Shown here: piece after piece, positions 7,426-16,911 of the stretch
How the letters are laid out: each line of letters begins with the position of its first letter
How positions within the stretch are numbered: position 1 is the stretch's first letter
Assembly: GCF_003003255.1 (NCBI RefSeq)
Contig: NZ_PVTD01000010.1
Location: forward strand, 1-64,000
Direction: 5' to 3'
Origin: Aliiruegeria haliotis
GTDB lineage: Bacteria > Pseudomonadota > Alphaproteobacteria > Rhodobacterales > Rhodobacteraceae
DNA length: 64,000 nt
Made by a program: the position numbers and the translations under genes
Notes under the pieces: model-generated
Databases searched by the model: none
Seen by the model: only the letters and a program-made list of their open reading frames with translations
Told to the model about the DNA's origin: nothing

Positions 7426-8964
7426 ATGTCTCGGCGTACGCTCCGTATGCGCCATGTGCGCCGCCGCCTGAACAATGCGTTCATCCGCCCCCAAACGCTC
7501 GCCTTTCTGCCGGCCCTGATGCTGGGTGGATACTGGTTCGGCGGGGAAGGTCTCTTGTTGATAACCAGCGTGACCTTCCCCGTTGTCCTGTTGCTCGGAG
7601 GTCTGCTCGAAGGTGACAGAAACCTTGAGCTGCTGGATTCGTTGACAGGATTGGCGAACCGGCAGCATTTGCTGCAGGTCCTCGGTGAACACCTCGAACA
7701 CTTTGAGGGTCGTGGTCAATCCACCGTTGCGTTCGTCGTCCAGCTGGACGATTTCAGCGAAGTGTCGGAGGCGCTTGGCAGCGCCGGGACAGAGGAAATC
7801 CTGCGCCGAACAGCGGATCGGATTCACGATGTGATCCGTCCAGGCGACCTGGCGGGACGGCTGATCGAGCACCGCTTTGCACTAGTTCTCGGGCCGGTTC
7901 GTCAGGCCAACATGGAAGTCGGTCTTCGAATCGCCGAACGAATGCAGGCGGCCATAGCCGAGCCAATCAGCCTGAACGCGGGGTCCGTCTATGTCACTGC
8001 TTCGGTCGGCTTCTGCCTGGCGCGCCGCGCGCCCCAACGCACGGCCGATGCGATGCTTGAAGCCGCCGAGATCGCGATGGACGAGGCACGTCGATCCGGG
8101 CGCGGATCTGTTCGCGCGTACTCAAACGAGATGAACGATGCCGTCGTGTCGCGGAACAGCCTTTCGGAGGAGATCGGGATCGCCTTCGACGAGGGACAGA
8201 TCAAGCCTTGGTTCCAACCCCAGGTATCCACTGAAACCGGGCTTGTGACCGGCTTCGAGGCCTTGGCCCGCTGGCACCACCCCGAACGCGGCATCCTCCC
8301 TCCTGCGGACTTCCTCGACGCTGTCGATGCGGCAGGGATGCTTGAGCGGCTTGGCGAGGTGATGCTCTTCAATGGCCTGTCGGCACTCCGCCTCTGGGAC
8401 AAGTCAGGCTACCGTGTACCTCGCGTCGCGCTGAACTTTTCCTCGGCAGAACTGCGCAATCCGCAACTTGTCGACAAGATCCGTTGGGAACTGGATCGAT
8501 TCGACCTCACGTCCGACCGGTTGATCGTCGAGATCCTGGAATCTGTGGTTGCCGATTCAAGCAACGATACGATCACCGCGAACATTGCAGCGCTGGCGAC
8601 CATGGGGTGCGAAATCGATCTGGATGATTTTGGCACCGGGCACGCATCGATCGCCAATATCCGTCGGTTTGCGATCAATCGTATCAAGATCGACCGGAGT
8701 TTCGTGACCCGGGTCGATAGCGATCCCGACCAACAGAAAATGGTATCTGCGATCCTTTCCATGGCCGAACGTCTGGATCTCGATGCGGTGGCCGAAGGCG
8801 TCGAAACGCCTGGCGAGTATGCAACTCTGTCCGGCCTCGGGTGTCACCATGTCCAGGGCTTCAGCATTTCCGAACCCATGCCGCTCGAAGAGACGCTGAC
8901 GTGGATGGATGAACATGCATCCAACCTGGAGAACGTACCGGGTGTGCGCCACCCCATCATCTGA
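7426..8964 (+). CDS. membrane c-di-GMP phosphodiesterase: degenerate GGDEF plus intact EAL
   Basis: A 512-residue protein with a short basic N terminus, two predicted membrane helices (about 26-40 and 44-61), a GGDEF-fold domain (70-230) and an EAL domain (245-495). The cyclase active site is destroyed: the GGDEF position reads IEHRF (147-151) after RL, so no diguanylate cyclase activity is expected. The EAL domain looks active: EALAR (278-282), Asn337, Glu369, DDFGTG (400-405), Lys421 and EGVE (458-461). I predict hydrolysis of c-di-GMP to pGpG at the membrane, with the dead GGDEF domain as a possible GTP sensor. It stands alone between ttcA and yidC. Confidence 0.9.
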   Translation: MSRRTLRMRHVRRRLNNAFIRPQTLAFLPALMLGGYWFGGEGLLLITSVTFPVVLLLGGLLEGDRNLELLDSLTGLANRQHLLQVLGEHLEHFEGRGQSTVAFVVQLDDFSEVSEALGSAGTEEILRRTADRIHDVIRPGDLAGRLIEHRFALVLGPVRQANMEVGLRIAERMQAAIAEPISLNAGSVYVTASVGFCLARRAPQRTADAMLEAAEIAMDEARRSGRGSVRAYSNEMNDAVVSRNSLSEEIGIAFDEGQIKPWFQPQVSTETGLVTGFEALARWHHPERGILPPADFLDAVDAAGMLERLGEVMLFNGLSALRLWDKSGYRVPRVALNFSSAELRNPQLVDKIRWELDRFDLTSDRLIVEILESVVADSSNDTITANIAALATMGCEIDLDDFGTGHASIANIRRFAINRIKIDRSFVTRVDSDPDQQKMVSAILSMAERLDLDAVAEGVETPGEYATLSGLGCHHVQGFSISEPMPLEETLTWMDEHASNLENVPGVRHPII

Positions 8965-9101
8965 TCTGCGTTTCTCCCGCCTCGATAGCGACCGTGAACC
9001 GCCAACTGACAGCGATTTCGGGTGAATCTGCTTGACGTTTCTGCCCGCGCCGGTTTGAACCTGCCCGAACCTAGGATAACAAGCAGGTCGGTGATCCCCT
9101 G

Positions 9102-10916
9102 ATGGACGATCAGAACAAGAACCTCATTCTCGCCACGGCGCTCAGCTTTCTCGTGATCCTCGTATGGTTCGTGCTGTTCCCGCCCGAAGAACCCACCGTC
9201 GCGAATGCGCCGAACGAGATGTCTGTCCCGCAAAGCGACGCGAATGGCAACGAGATCGCCACCGTGCCACAATCCGCAGAGCCGGGTGACCAGAGCGTGA
9301 CCACGGCGCAACCGGCGGAAGTTGCAGATGCGCCGCGCATCTCAATCGAGACGTCGCGGCTGAACGGATCCATCTCTCTTGCCGGCGGGCGCATCGACAA
9401 TCTCCTCCTGAGTGACTACCGCGAAACACTGGATCCGGATTCCGACAACGTTCGCCTCCTCCAGCAGGTCGGGAGCGGAAACTCCTACTACGCCCTGTTT
9501 GGGTGGGCACCGGGCGGAGGCCTGGAAACCACCGATGTCCCGGGCACGGACACTATGTGGACAGTGGAATCAGGCGAGACACTGACAGCAGAGGCGCCGG
9601 TGACCTTGCGCTGGGACAGCCCGTCCGGCCTCGTGTTCCGGCGCGAGATTTCGGTCGACGAAAACTACCTGTTCACCGTCACTCAATCCGTCGAGAACCC
9701 GACTGGAGAAGTTCGTCGCGCCGCCCCTTACGGCATCATTGCGCGCCACGGCCTGCCCGACCTGACCCGTTTCTTCATTCTTCACGAGGGCGTCGTGGCC
9801 ATGGCCGACGACTCGCTCACGGAAACCGAGTACAAATCCTTCGCAGACTTTGACATCGACCCCGCCCTGGGCGTGCAGGCCGAGACGACCGAGGACATTC
9901 AGAACGGCTGGATCGGCTTCACGGACAAGTACTGGATGACGACACTGATTCCGCAGCCCGGGCAGACCCATAAACAGGTCCAGCTCTACCAAGCCGGTGC
10001 GGAGATCTATCAGACGCAAACCATTTTCCCGACCGCGGAGATTGCCCCCGGGCAAACGATCACGCAGACGACCCATCTGTTTGCGGGCGCCAAGGAGTGG
10101 GAAACGATCCGCGCCTATCAGAACGAGAACGGAATTGCGGGCTTTCTGGACTCGATCGACTGGGGCTGGTTCTTCTTCCTGACAAAGCCGATTTTTGCCG
10201 TACTGCATTGGCTCAACAGCGTGATCGGCAATATGGGGTGGTCGATCATCGGGCTGACGATTCTGATCAAGGGCCTCCTCTTCCCACTGGCGTACAAGTC
10301 CTACTCCTCCATGGCGAAGATGAAGGAACTGCAGCCGCAGATGGAGAAGCTCAAGGAGAACGCGGGCGACGACCGTCAGAAGATGCAAAAGGACATGATG
10401 GAGCTGTACAAGAAGGAGAAGGTAAATCCGGCATCCGGCTGCCTTCCGATTCTCCTGCAAATCCCGATCTTCTTCTCGCTCTACAAGGTGATCTTCGTCA
10501 CGATCGAACTCCGCCACGCACCGTGGTTCGGCTGGATCCAGGACCTTTCGGCCCCGGACCCGTCGTCGATCTTCAACCTCTTCGGCATCCTGCCCTTTGC
10601 CGTTCCCGAACTCGGCATGTTCGAGATCATCTCGCTCGGGATCCTGCCGATCCTTCTCGGCATTTCCATGTGGATACAGCAGAAGCTGAATCCAGCGCCG
10701 ACGGACCCCACCCAGCAAATGATCTTTGCCTGGATGCCCTGGATCTTCATGTTCATGCTCGGCAGCTTTGCCAGCGGCCTGGTTCTGTACTGGATCACCA
10801 ACAACGTGATCACCTTCACGCAGCAGTATCTGATCATGCGCAGCCATGGCTACAAGCCGGATATCTTCGGCAACATTGCTACCAGCTTCAAACGCAAGAA
10901 AAAGGATGAAGCGTGA
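9102..10916 (+). CDS. yidC: membrane protein insertase YidC
   Basis: A 604-residue inner-membrane insertase of the Oxa1/YidC family, working alone or with SecYEG. The N-terminal helix (about 6-24) is followed by a low-complexity linker and the large periplasmic beta domain found in Gram-negative YidC (about 75-345). The conserved five-helix core follows, with GWSIIGLTILIKGLLFPL, the charged cytoplasmic loop, GCLPILLQIPIFFSLYKVI and the last helices with SGLVLYWITNN. A basic tail ends the protein. Length is typical. The GTG of the MOSC gene overlaps its stop, starting a run of overlapping genes to engB. Confidence 0.98.
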   Translation: MDDQNKNLILATALSFLVILVWFVLFPPEEPTVANAPNEMSVPQSDANGNEIATVPQSAEPGDQSVTTAQPAEVADAPRISIETSRLNGSISLAGGRIDNLLLSDYRETLDPDSDNVRLLQQVGSGNSYYALFGWAPGGGLETTDVPGTDTMWTVESGETLTAEAPVTLRWDSPSGLVFRREISVDENYLFTVTQSVENPTGEVRRAAPYGIIARHGLPDLTRFFILHEGVVAMADDSLTETEYKSFADFDIDPALGVQAETTEDIQNGWIGFTDKYWMTTLIPQPGQTHKQVQLYQAGAEIYQTQTIFPTAEIAPGQTITQTTHLFAGAKEWETIRAYQNENGIAGFLDSIDWGWFFFLTKPIFAVLHWLNSVIGNMGWSIIGLTILIKGLLFPLAYKSYSSMAKMKELQPQMEKLKENAGDDRQKMQKDMMELYKKEKVNPASGCLPILLQIPIFFSLYKVIFVTIELRHAPWFGWIQDLSAPDPSSIFNLFGILPFAVPELGMFEIISLGILPILLGISMWIQQKLNPAPTDPTQQMIFAWMPWIFMFMLGSFASGLVLYWITNNVITFTQQYLIMRSHGYKPDIFGNIATSFKRKKKDEA

Positions 10917-11671
10917 CGGGCAGACTCGCTCACATCGTCCGCCACCCGATCAAGTCGATCGGGTGGGAACCCCTGCCGGCCGCAACTCTTGCGGCCGGTT
11001 GCGTTTTGCCGGGCGACCGGCGTTGGGCGGTCGCCCATGACGCCGCCGCCTTCGACGGCCAACCGGACGGCTGGCACGCCAAGCGGAATTTCGTCCGCGG
11101 AGTTGCCGCGCCTCAGCTGATGGCCGTCCGGGCAACCACGTCTGAAAACTCCGACACGGTGACCCTCACACATCCGAATGCACCGGTGCTGGACATCGAG
11201 CCGGATACCGAACAGGGGTCGCATGCTTTGGTCGCGTGGCTCGCGCCATTGTGGCCCGACACCCGACCCGCAGCATCCAGAATTGTCAAAACAACCGCAC
11301 AGGCGATGACGGACGTGCCGGATCCGTTCGTTTCTATCCTGAACCTCTCGTCCCTGCGGGCGCTTGGGCAGCGGTTGAACCAGGATCTCTCAATCCATCG
11401 CTTCCGGGGCAACCTCTGGCTGGACGGATTCGCCCCTTGGGAGGAGTTTGACTGGATCGGCCGCAGCATTCGCATCGGTGACGCCGTGCTACGCATCGAC
11501 GAGCGGATCACCCGCTGCAATGCCACGAAATACAATCCGGAGACAGGGCGCGAGGACCTCGACACCCTGGGCGCCCTTGAAGCCGGGTATGGCCACAGGG
11601 ATTTCGGCGTCTACGCGACAGTGGTGGACGGTGGCCCGATCCGTATCGGAGACAGGGCGGAACCCGAATGA
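10913..11671 (+). CDS. MOSC domain protein
   Basis: A 252-residue protein with an N-terminal MOSC beta-barrel segment (RLAHIVRHPIKSIG, GDRRWAV, RNFV) and a MOSC domain containing RITRCNATKYNPETG, the conserved Cys region. MOSC proteins handle molybdenum-cofactor sulfur or reduce N-hydroxylated compounds with bound cofactor; which applies here cannot be read from the sequence. The start is GTG at 10913, overlapping the yidC stop (GTGA). The gene also overlaps the next one (ATGA). The yidC-MOSC-engB order is familiar from Rhodobacterales. Confidence 0.9.
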   Translation: MTGRLAHIVRHPIKSIGWEPLPAATLAAGCVLPGDRRWAVAHDAAAFDGQPDGWHAKRNFVRGVAAPQLMAVRATTSENSDTVTLTHPNAPVLDIEPDTEQGSHALVAWLAPLWPDTRPAASRIVKTTAQAMTDVPDPFVSILNLSSLRALGQRLNQDLSIHRFRGNLWLDGFAPWEEFDWIGRSIRIGDAVLRIDERITRCNATKYNPETGREDLDTLGALEAGYGHRDFGVYATVVDGGPIRIGDRAEPE

Positions 11672-12306
11672 CACTGCCAGATCCAGATGCGTTGCATCCG
11701 ATGCCCGCGCACCCCCGTGTGGTTCACCTTCGGCCGCTTGCGAAAGATCGCCCGAATGTCACGGTGGGCCAGTTTGCATATTATGACGACCCCGACGACG
11801 CGACCGCTTTCTTCGATCGGAATGTCCTTCACCATCATGACTTCCTCGGCGACCACCTGACGATCGGCCGGTTTGCTGCCATCGCCAGCGGGGCTCGTAT
11901 CGTTATGAACGGCGCCAATCACGACATGCTCGGCGTTTCGACCTATCCCTTTGACGTGTTCCCGGATTGGGGCAGCACCCCGGATCTCGACCGCTATCGG
12001 AAGCAGAGCCGTGGCGATACCGTGATCGGACCGGACGTATGGATCGGCGCCGAAGCGTGGATCATGCCCGGTATCACGATCGGCGCGGGTGCTATTGTTG
12101 CCAGTCGTGCGGTGGTGACCCGCGATGTCGCGCCCTACGTCATCGTGGGCGGCAACCCTGCCACATCGATTCGCCAACGGTTTGACGACGCCATGATTGC
12201 GCGTCTTCTGGAGGTCGCATGGTGGGATTGGCCGACCGATCGCATTCAGGCCAATATCGGGGCCATCCGTGGCACAGATATCGAAGCATTGGAGACGGCC
12301 CGATGA
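11668..12306 (+). CDS. CatB-like xenobiotic acetyltransferase (hexapeptide repeat)
   Basis: A 212-residue left-handed beta-helix acetyltransferase. Hexapeptide repeats appear as VTVGQFA, LTIGRFAAI, TVIGPDVWIG and ITIGAGAIV. The xenobiotic acetyltransferase hallmark is NGANHDMLGVSTYPFDVF, whose His is the catalytic base in chloramphenicol and streptogramin acetyltransferases. The C terminus (MIARLLEVAWWDWP) is also typical. Such chromosomal copies are common and need not confer drug resistance; the natural substrate is unknown. It overlaps both neighbours by ATGA, so it is translated as part of the yidC-engB run. Confidence 0.88.
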   Translation: MTLPDPDALHPMPAHPRVVHLRPLAKDRPNVTVGQFAYYDDPDDATAFFDRNVLHHHDFLGDHLTIGRFAAIASGARIVMNGANHDMLGVSTYPFDVFPDWGSTPDLDRYRKQSRGDTVIGPDVWIGAEAWIMPGITIGAGAIVASRAVVTRDVAPYVIVGGNPATSIRQRFDDAMIARLLEVAWWDWPTDRIQANIGAIRGTDIEALETAR

Positions 12307-12959
12307 CGGCATTGCCCTTCCCGCTCGTCGAAGAGCCCGATGCGCAATCTCTGGAACGCGGGCGCAAGCTCTTTGCTGGCGAGACCACGTTCCTGAAGGG
12401 CGTTGTCGCCATGGCCGGACTGCCCCCGGCTGACCGACTAGAGGTCTGCTTCGCCGGTCGTTCGAATGTGGGAAAGTCCAGCCTGATCAACGCGCTTACC
12501 GGTCACAAGGCGCTGGCACGGGCATCGAATACACCCGGCCGGACCCAGGAAATCAACTACTTCAATCTCGGCCAGGAAAGCCACTACCTGGTTGACCTGC
12601 CCGGCTACGGATTTGCCAAGGCCCCGGTGGCGGTCGTGGAGAAGTGGCAGCGCCTGCTGAAATCCTACCTCTCGGGACGGCCGACCCTGCGCCGCGCATT
12701 CGTGTTGATCGATGCGCGCCATGGGATCAAGGAGGTCGATGACGAGATCCTGACGCTCCTCGACACATCCGCCGTCCCATTTCAGGTCGTGCTGACCAAG
12801 TCGGACAAGGTGAAGGCCGGTGAGTTGCAGAAAGTGCTCGACCAGGTGCGCGGCAAGCTCCAACGGCACCCTGCCGCGTTCCCCGAACTGGTTGTCACGT
12901 CTTCGGAAAAAGGCGGCGGCATCCCCACTCTGCGCAGTATCATTGCAAATCTGGAGTAG
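12303..12959 (+). CDS. engB: ribosome biogenesis GTP-binding protein EngB/YsxC
   Basis: A 218-residue GTPase of the TrmE-Era-EngA-EngB group needed for large-subunit assembly. Motifs are in order: G1 GRSNVGKSS, G2 region with TPGRTQ, G3 DLPGYGFAKA, G4 TKSDKV and G5 TSSEKG. The ATG at 12303 overlaps the stop of the acetyltransferase gene. It ends the plus-strand run; the SDR gene comes toward it with a 54-base gap in which I see no clear terminator. Confidence 0.97.
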   Translation: MTALPFPLVEEPDAQSLERGRKLFAGETTFLKGVVAMAGLPPADRLEVCFAGRSNVGKSSLINALTGHKALARASNTPGRTQEINYFNLGQESHYLVDLPGYGFAKAPVAVVEKWQRLLKSYLSGRPTLRRAFVLIDARHGIKEVDDEILTLLDTSAVPFQVVLTKSDKVKAGELQKVLDQVRGKLQRHPAAFPELVVTSSEKGGGIPTLRSIIANLE

Positions 12960-13013
12960 CGGCGTGGGCCTGCGCCGCGGCACCAATGCGGATGGGCACC
13001 TTTGCCGCCTGAC

Positions 13014-13754
13014 TCAGACGTGCTGCCCGGCGTTGACCTCGATTTCGGTTCCGGTGACATAGCTCGACGGCTGCGTGCAGAGGAAATAGATCACCTCGGC
13101 AACCTCGTCGGGCTGACCCAACCGTCGCAGCGGCAGGGTTTCGACGATTTTCTCTGTCCCCGGGGACAGGATCGACGTCTCGATTTCGCCCGGCGCGATC
13201 GCGTTCACACGCACGCCGTGCGGGCCGAAATCATGCGCCATCTCGCGCGTCAGCGCCTTCAGTGCCGCCTTGGAGGTGGCGTAGGCCGCTCCTGCGAAGG
13301 GATGCACCTGATTGCCCGCAATGGAGGTCACGTTGACGACGGCGCCACGTGCTGCTGTCAACTCCTCGATCAGGCCACGAGCCAACACAACCGGCGCGAA
13401 GAAGTTGACGTGGAACACCTTGCCCCAGCTCATCAGGTCGGTGTCGATCGTGTTCAGTCGCGATCCATCCGGACCCTTGGGAGAGATCCCCGCATTGTTC
13501 ACCAGTGCGTCCAGCCGGCCGTCGACCTTTTCCTGGATTGCCCCGACAGCGTTGATCGTGTCGGCCGGGTCGGAGAGGTCCAGCTGGACATGGTTCTCCG
13601 CGCCCCCGGGCCAGGGGCATTGTGGCGCAAACGGCTGCCGCGAACAGGTGATGACCCGCCACCCTTCGTCGCTGAACTTGCGCACGGTGGCATGCCCGAT
13701 ACCCCGGCTTGCTCCGGTCAAAAGCAAGGTGCGCTGGCGTTTTTGTTCCGACAT
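13014..13754 (-). CDS. short-chain dehydrogenase/reductase
   Basis: A 246-residue classical SDR. The cofactor site TGASRGIG is near residue 13 and NNAG in mid-sequence. The catalytic Ser is in NVTSIAG, and YATSK supplies Tyr and Lys. The C-terminal PGEIETSI and YVTGTEIEVNAG are standard. The start is the ATG at 13754 with GGGAG 8 bases upstream; the same frame is open far upstream across argB but that part is antisense. The NADP or NAD preference and substrate are not predictable. It is divergent from argB (117-base gap). Confidence 0.92.
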   Translation of the reverse strand: MSEQKRQRTLLLTGASRGIGHATVRKFSDEGWRVITCSRQPFAPQCPWPGGAENHVQLDLSDPADTINAVGAIQEKVDGRLDALVNNAGISPKGPDGSRLNTIDTDLMSWGKVFHVNFFAPVVLARGLIEELTAARGAVVNVTSIAGNQVHPFAGAAYATSKAALKALTREMAHDFGPHGVRVNAIAPGEIETSILSPGTEKIVETLPLRRLGQPDEVAEVIYFLCTQPSSYVTGTEIEVNAGQHV

Positions 13755-13871
13755 GTCCTGTCTCCCATCTGCCCCTTTCCAATTAGGCTTTCTCAGCGCG
13801 AACACAATCGCCCTTGGCAGCGAAGGGTTCGGAGCGTAACACCGATGCCCGATACAACCCGAGCCTGACAG

Positions 13872-14741
13872 ATGAAGAAGCAGATGATCAATCGCGACTG
13901 GATCGCCACCGCCCGGACCCTGTCCGAGGCCCTCCCCTACCTGCAGCGCTATACCGGTGCCATCGTGGTCATCAAGTTCGGTGGTCACGCGATGGGCGAC
14001 CAGGAGCAGATGCAGAGCTTTGCCCGCGATATCGTCCTGATGAACCAGGTCGGCCTGCACCCGGTGATCGTCCACGGCGGCGGACCGATGATCAACGAAC
14101 TGCTCGGCAAGCTCGATATCAAGAGCGAGTTCGTGGGTGGAAAGCGCGTGACCGACGAAGCGACCATGGAGGTCGTGGAGATGGTGCTCTCCGGCCTTGT
14201 GAACAAGCGCATCGTTCAGGCTATCAATGGTCAGGGCGGGCGCGCTGTCGGCATTTCGGGCAAAGACGCGAACATGATGGTCTGCGACCCGGTGGACCCG
14301 GCCCTCGGGCTGGTGGGCCACCCCGTGGAAGTGACCCCCGACGTGATTCACCAAATGCATGGCCACGGCATCATCCCCGTCGTGGCGCCGCTCGGCGCCG
14401 GTCGGGATGGCGAGACGTTCAACGTCAATGGTGACACTGCCGCCGGCGCGATTGCCGCGGCGCTGAAGGCGGATCGCCTGCTGCTGCTGACCGATGTGGC
14501 CGGGGTCAAGGACGAGTCCGGCGAGGTCGTGACCCAACTCTCGCCGGAGCAGGTGAAAGACCTCACGGAAAAGGGCGTGATCGCCGGTGGAATGATCCCC
14601 AAGACGGAAACTGCGCTGGACGCGATCTCCGGCGGCGTCCGCGCGGTGGTCATTCTCGATGGGCGCGCGCCGAACGCCTGCCTGCTGGAACTGTTCACCG
14701 ATCACGGCGCCGGATCGCTCATCCGGGACGTTCCGCGCTGA
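13872..14741 (+). CDS. argB: acetylglutamate kinase
   Basis: A 289-residue amino-acid kinase that phosphorylates N-acetylglutamate, the second step of arginine synthesis. Motifs are [10 protein letters not shown] (phosphate-binding Lys), [33 protein letters not shown] and [15 protein letters not shown]. The N-terminal helix ([15 protein letters not shown]...) is the extension found in arginine-inhibited hexameric enzymes, so feedback by arginine is likely. An alternative ATG lies four codons in. It is the only arginine gene here, as usual in this order where it follows engB. Confidence 0.97.
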   Translation: MKKQMINRDWIATARTLSEALPYLQRYTGAIVVIKFGGHAMGDQEQMQSFARDIVLMNQVGLHPVIVHGGGPMINELLGKLDIKSEFVGGKRVTDEATMEVVEMVLSGLVNKRIVQAINGQGGRAVGISGKDANMMVCDPVDPALGLVGHPVEVTPDVIHQMHGHGIIPVVAPLGAGRDGETFNVNGDTAAGAIAAALKADRLLLLTDVAGVKDESGEVVTQLSPEQVKDLTEKGVIAGGMIPKTETALDAISGGVRAVVILDGRAPNACLLELFTDHGAGSLIRDVPR

Positions 14742-14830
14742 CCTCTCTGGTCCGGCAAAACGAAGAGATATCGCCCGTGCGCTGCGCAAATGGGGCTTCG
14801 CAAGCGCCCGCGCCTGCGTATGATCGACCC

Positions 14831-15514
14831 ATGGCGGCCACCGTTGCATCCCTACGGAGCCTTGAAACGCTGTCGGATATGGCGGCGCGGAGACAGCTTC
14901 GCCCACTTGGTCATCTGGCGATCACGTCGCCAGGAGCCGGCCTGCCGTGCGGAACCCGCAGCCTTGTCCTGCTTGGCCCATCCGAACCGGGGTTCTGGCC
15001 ATTCCTTCAGAAAGAAAAAGAGTTTCGCGACGGTCGCCCTGATCCGCTGGATCGCTGGTCGCGTCGGGCCATTTCGGAGATCGCGTCCGACCTCGGGGCA
15101 ACGCCTGTGTTCCCGTTCGACGGGCCACCCTACCTGCCTTTCCACGACTGGGCGCTCCGAACGGGGCGGTTCTGGCAGTCGCCGATCAACCTGCTGGTGC
15201 ATGACGAAGCCGGCCTGCTGGTCTCGATACGCGGGGCCCTGGCCCTTCCCTGGTCATTGCAGCCCGACGCGGCCATGCCTGCTCCCTGCAAGCACTGCCG
15301 CGAAGCGCCCTGTTTGACTTCTTGTCCGGTCGATGCCTTCGGCCCCTCTGGCTACGCCGCCGAGGATTGCCGGGGCTATCTCGACACTTCGGACGGGGCC
15401 GACTGCCTGATGGCAGGGTGCCTTGCGCGACGCGCCTGCCCGATCAGCCGCGCGTACCCGCGCCGTCCCTCCCAATCCGCCTTCCACATGGCAGCCTTTC
15501 ACGGAAACCGATGA
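14831..15514 (+). CDS. QueG-like iron-sulfur protein, function unknown
   Basis: A roughly 227-residue protein whose C-terminal third has a ferredoxin motif, CKHCREAPCLTSCPVDAF, and a second Cys-rich stretch (CRGYLD, CLMAGCLARRACPISRAY). Together they could hold two [4Fe-4S] clusters. The pattern resembles the ferredoxin part of epoxyqueuosine reductase, but the cobalamin-binding domain is lacking. The N-terminal part contains LVLLGPSEPGFW and DPLDRWSRR, recurring features of Rhodobacterales homologues. The start is uncertain: ATG 14831 fits family length; GTG 14777 has a GAAGAG site. The SixA-like gene overlaps its stop (ATGA), so the two are co-translated. Confidence 0.75.
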   Translation: MAATVASLRSLETLSDMAARRQLRPLGHLAITSPGAGLPCGTRSLVLLGPSEPGFWPFLQKEKEFRDGRPDPLDRWSRRAISEIASDLGATPVFPFDGPPYLPFHDWALRTGRFWQSPINLLVHDEAGLLVSIRGALALPWSLQPDAAMPAPCKHCREAPCLTSCPVDAFGPSGYAAEDCRGYLDTSDGADCLMAGCLARRACPISRAYPRRPSQSAFHMAAFHGNR

Positions 15515-16008
15515 AAACGCTCATTCTCCTCCGCCACGCCAAGTCCAACTGGGTCAATCCCGATCTGGAGGATATCGACCGCCCGCTGAACAAGCGCGGA
15601 AAACGCAGCGCGAAGGCGCTCGGGAAATGGGTTCGAAAGTCGCCATGGACGCCGGACAAGGTCCTTTGCTCCACGTCCCGCCGCACCCGGGAGACCTGGG
15701 AGGGCCTGTCGCTGGAGGGCACCCCGGAACTGCGCGACGACCTCTACCATGCAAGCCCCGACGCCATGCTGGACGTCATTCGAAAAACCGAAGGCGACGT
15801 GGTCATGCTGATCGCGCACAACCCGGGAATAGCCGCCCTTGCCCATGAACTGGTTGCAGAAGCACCGTCCCACTCTCGGTTTTCCGACTATCCGACGGGC
15901 TCGCTCCTGGTGGTCGAGTTCGATGTGAAGAAGCTCGGCAAGATTGCTCTCGGCAGCGGATCGGTGCGGGCATTTCTTACGCCGCACGACCTCGTCGATC
16001 AGAAATAG
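15511..16008 (+). CDS. SixA-like histidine phosphatase
   Basis: A 165-residue phosphohistidine phosphatase of the histidine phosphatase superfamily. The catalytic LLRHAKS motif (His9 by count) is followed by the family aspartate/arginine region DRPLNKRGKRSA, STSRRTRETW and the second His in LIAHNPGI. SixA enzymes dephosphorylate phosphohistidine on HPt or PTS proteins. The start overlaps the stop of the preceding iron-sulfur protein gene. The gene converges on fmt with only 3 bases between stops. Confidence 0.88.
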   Translation: MKTLILLRHAKSNWVNPDLEDIDRPLNKRGKRSAKALGKWVRKSPWTPDKVLCSTSRRTRETWEGLSLEGTPELRDDLYHASPDAMLDVIRKTEGDVVMLIAHNPGIAALAHELVAEAPSHSRFSDYPTGSLLVVEFDVKKLGKIALGSGSVRAFLTPHDLVDQK

Positions 16009-16011
16009 CTG

Positions 16012-16911
16012 TCACCCAAGCCGTTCGGGGAGCGTCAGTCCACGCAGGATCTCCTCCGCCGACATCGGGCGCTTGCCCTGCCGTTGTGCGCTGAGGACTT
16101 CGACCGCACCGGTGCCGCAGGCAATGACGAACCCGGACAAAACCTGCCCCGGCGTTCCACGGCCATCCGTCAGACGCGACCGCAGGAGCTTCAGGCGCTC
16201 CCCCTCGACCTCGCACCACGCCCCCGGAAAGGGTGACAGCGCACGGATCTGGCGGTCGACGTCCTCCGCAGGACGGGTCCAATCGATCCTGGCCTCGGCC
16301 TTGTCGATCTTCTCGGCATAGGTAACACCCACTTCGGGCTGAACCTCGGACGAAAGCTCCGTGATCCGGTCGAGCGCCTCGGTGATCAGACGCCCGCCCA
16401 TCACCGCGAGGCGATCATGCAGATCCGCCGTGGTATCCTCCGCGCCGATCGGCGTCGCTTCCCGCAGCAAGACCGGCCCGGTGTCCAGGCCGGCCTCCAT
16501 CTGCATGATGCAGATCCCGGTCTCTGCGTCACCTGCAAGGAGTGCACGGTGGATCGGGGCAGCACCGCGCCAGCGCGGCAGGAGCGAGGCGTGGATGTTC
16601 AGGCACCCGTGGATCGGCGCATCCAGAATCGTCCGCGGCAGGATCAACCCGTAGGCAACCACGACAGCAATCTCCGCACCAAGCGCCGCGAAGGCATCCT
16701 TTTCCTCCTGCGGGCGCAGCGAAACGGGATGGTGTACGTGCAGCCCGAGCGCCTCCGCGCGGGCTTGCACGGGGCTTGGGCGCGGCTTCTTCCCGCGGCC
16801 TGCCGGACGCGGCGGCTGGGTGTAGACGGCAAGGATCTCGTGGCCGGCCTCGACAAGTGCATCGAGCGCCGGCACCGAGAAATCCGGCGTTCCCATGAAG
16901 ATGATTTTCAT
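16012..16911 (-). CDS. fmt: methionyl-tRNA formyltransferase
   Basis: A 299-residue enzyme that formylates initiator Met-tRNA with 10-formyltetrahydrofolate. It starts [19 protein letters not shown] and carries the active-site region [20 protein letters not shown] with the Asn-His pair, then [12 protein letters not shown] and GLDTGPVL. The C-terminal OB-like tRNA-binding domain (about 205-299) is complete. It is the last gene of a minus-strand operon in which three deformylase genes precede it; its ATG overlaps the stop of the third (ATGA). The operon pairs addition and removal of the formyl group. Confidence 0.97.
   Translation of the reverse strand: MKIIFMGTPDFSVPALDALVEAGHEILAVYTQPPRPAGRGKKPRPSPVQARAEALGLHVHHPVSLRPQEEKDAFAALGAEIAVVVAYGLILPRTILDAPIHGCLNIHASLLPRWRGAAPIHRALLAGDAETGICIMQMEAGLDTGPVLLREATPIGAEDTTADLHDRLAVMGGRLITEALDRITELSSEVQPEVGVTYAEKIDKAEARIDWTRPAEDVDRQIRALSPFPGAWCEVEGERLKLLRSRLTDGRGTPGQVLSGFVIACGTGAVEVLSAQRQGKRPMSAEEILRGLTLPERLG

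Noticed and set aside
11668-12306. Reading the CatB-like acetyltransferase as an acquired resistance gene
   Set aside because: It is translationally coupled inside a conserved housekeeping run and has the same base composition as its neighbours, so it looks native.
13755-14906. N-terminal extension of the SDR frame across argB
   Set aside because: The frame is open by chance on the strand opposite argB. The SDR has a good ribosome binding site and family start at 13754.
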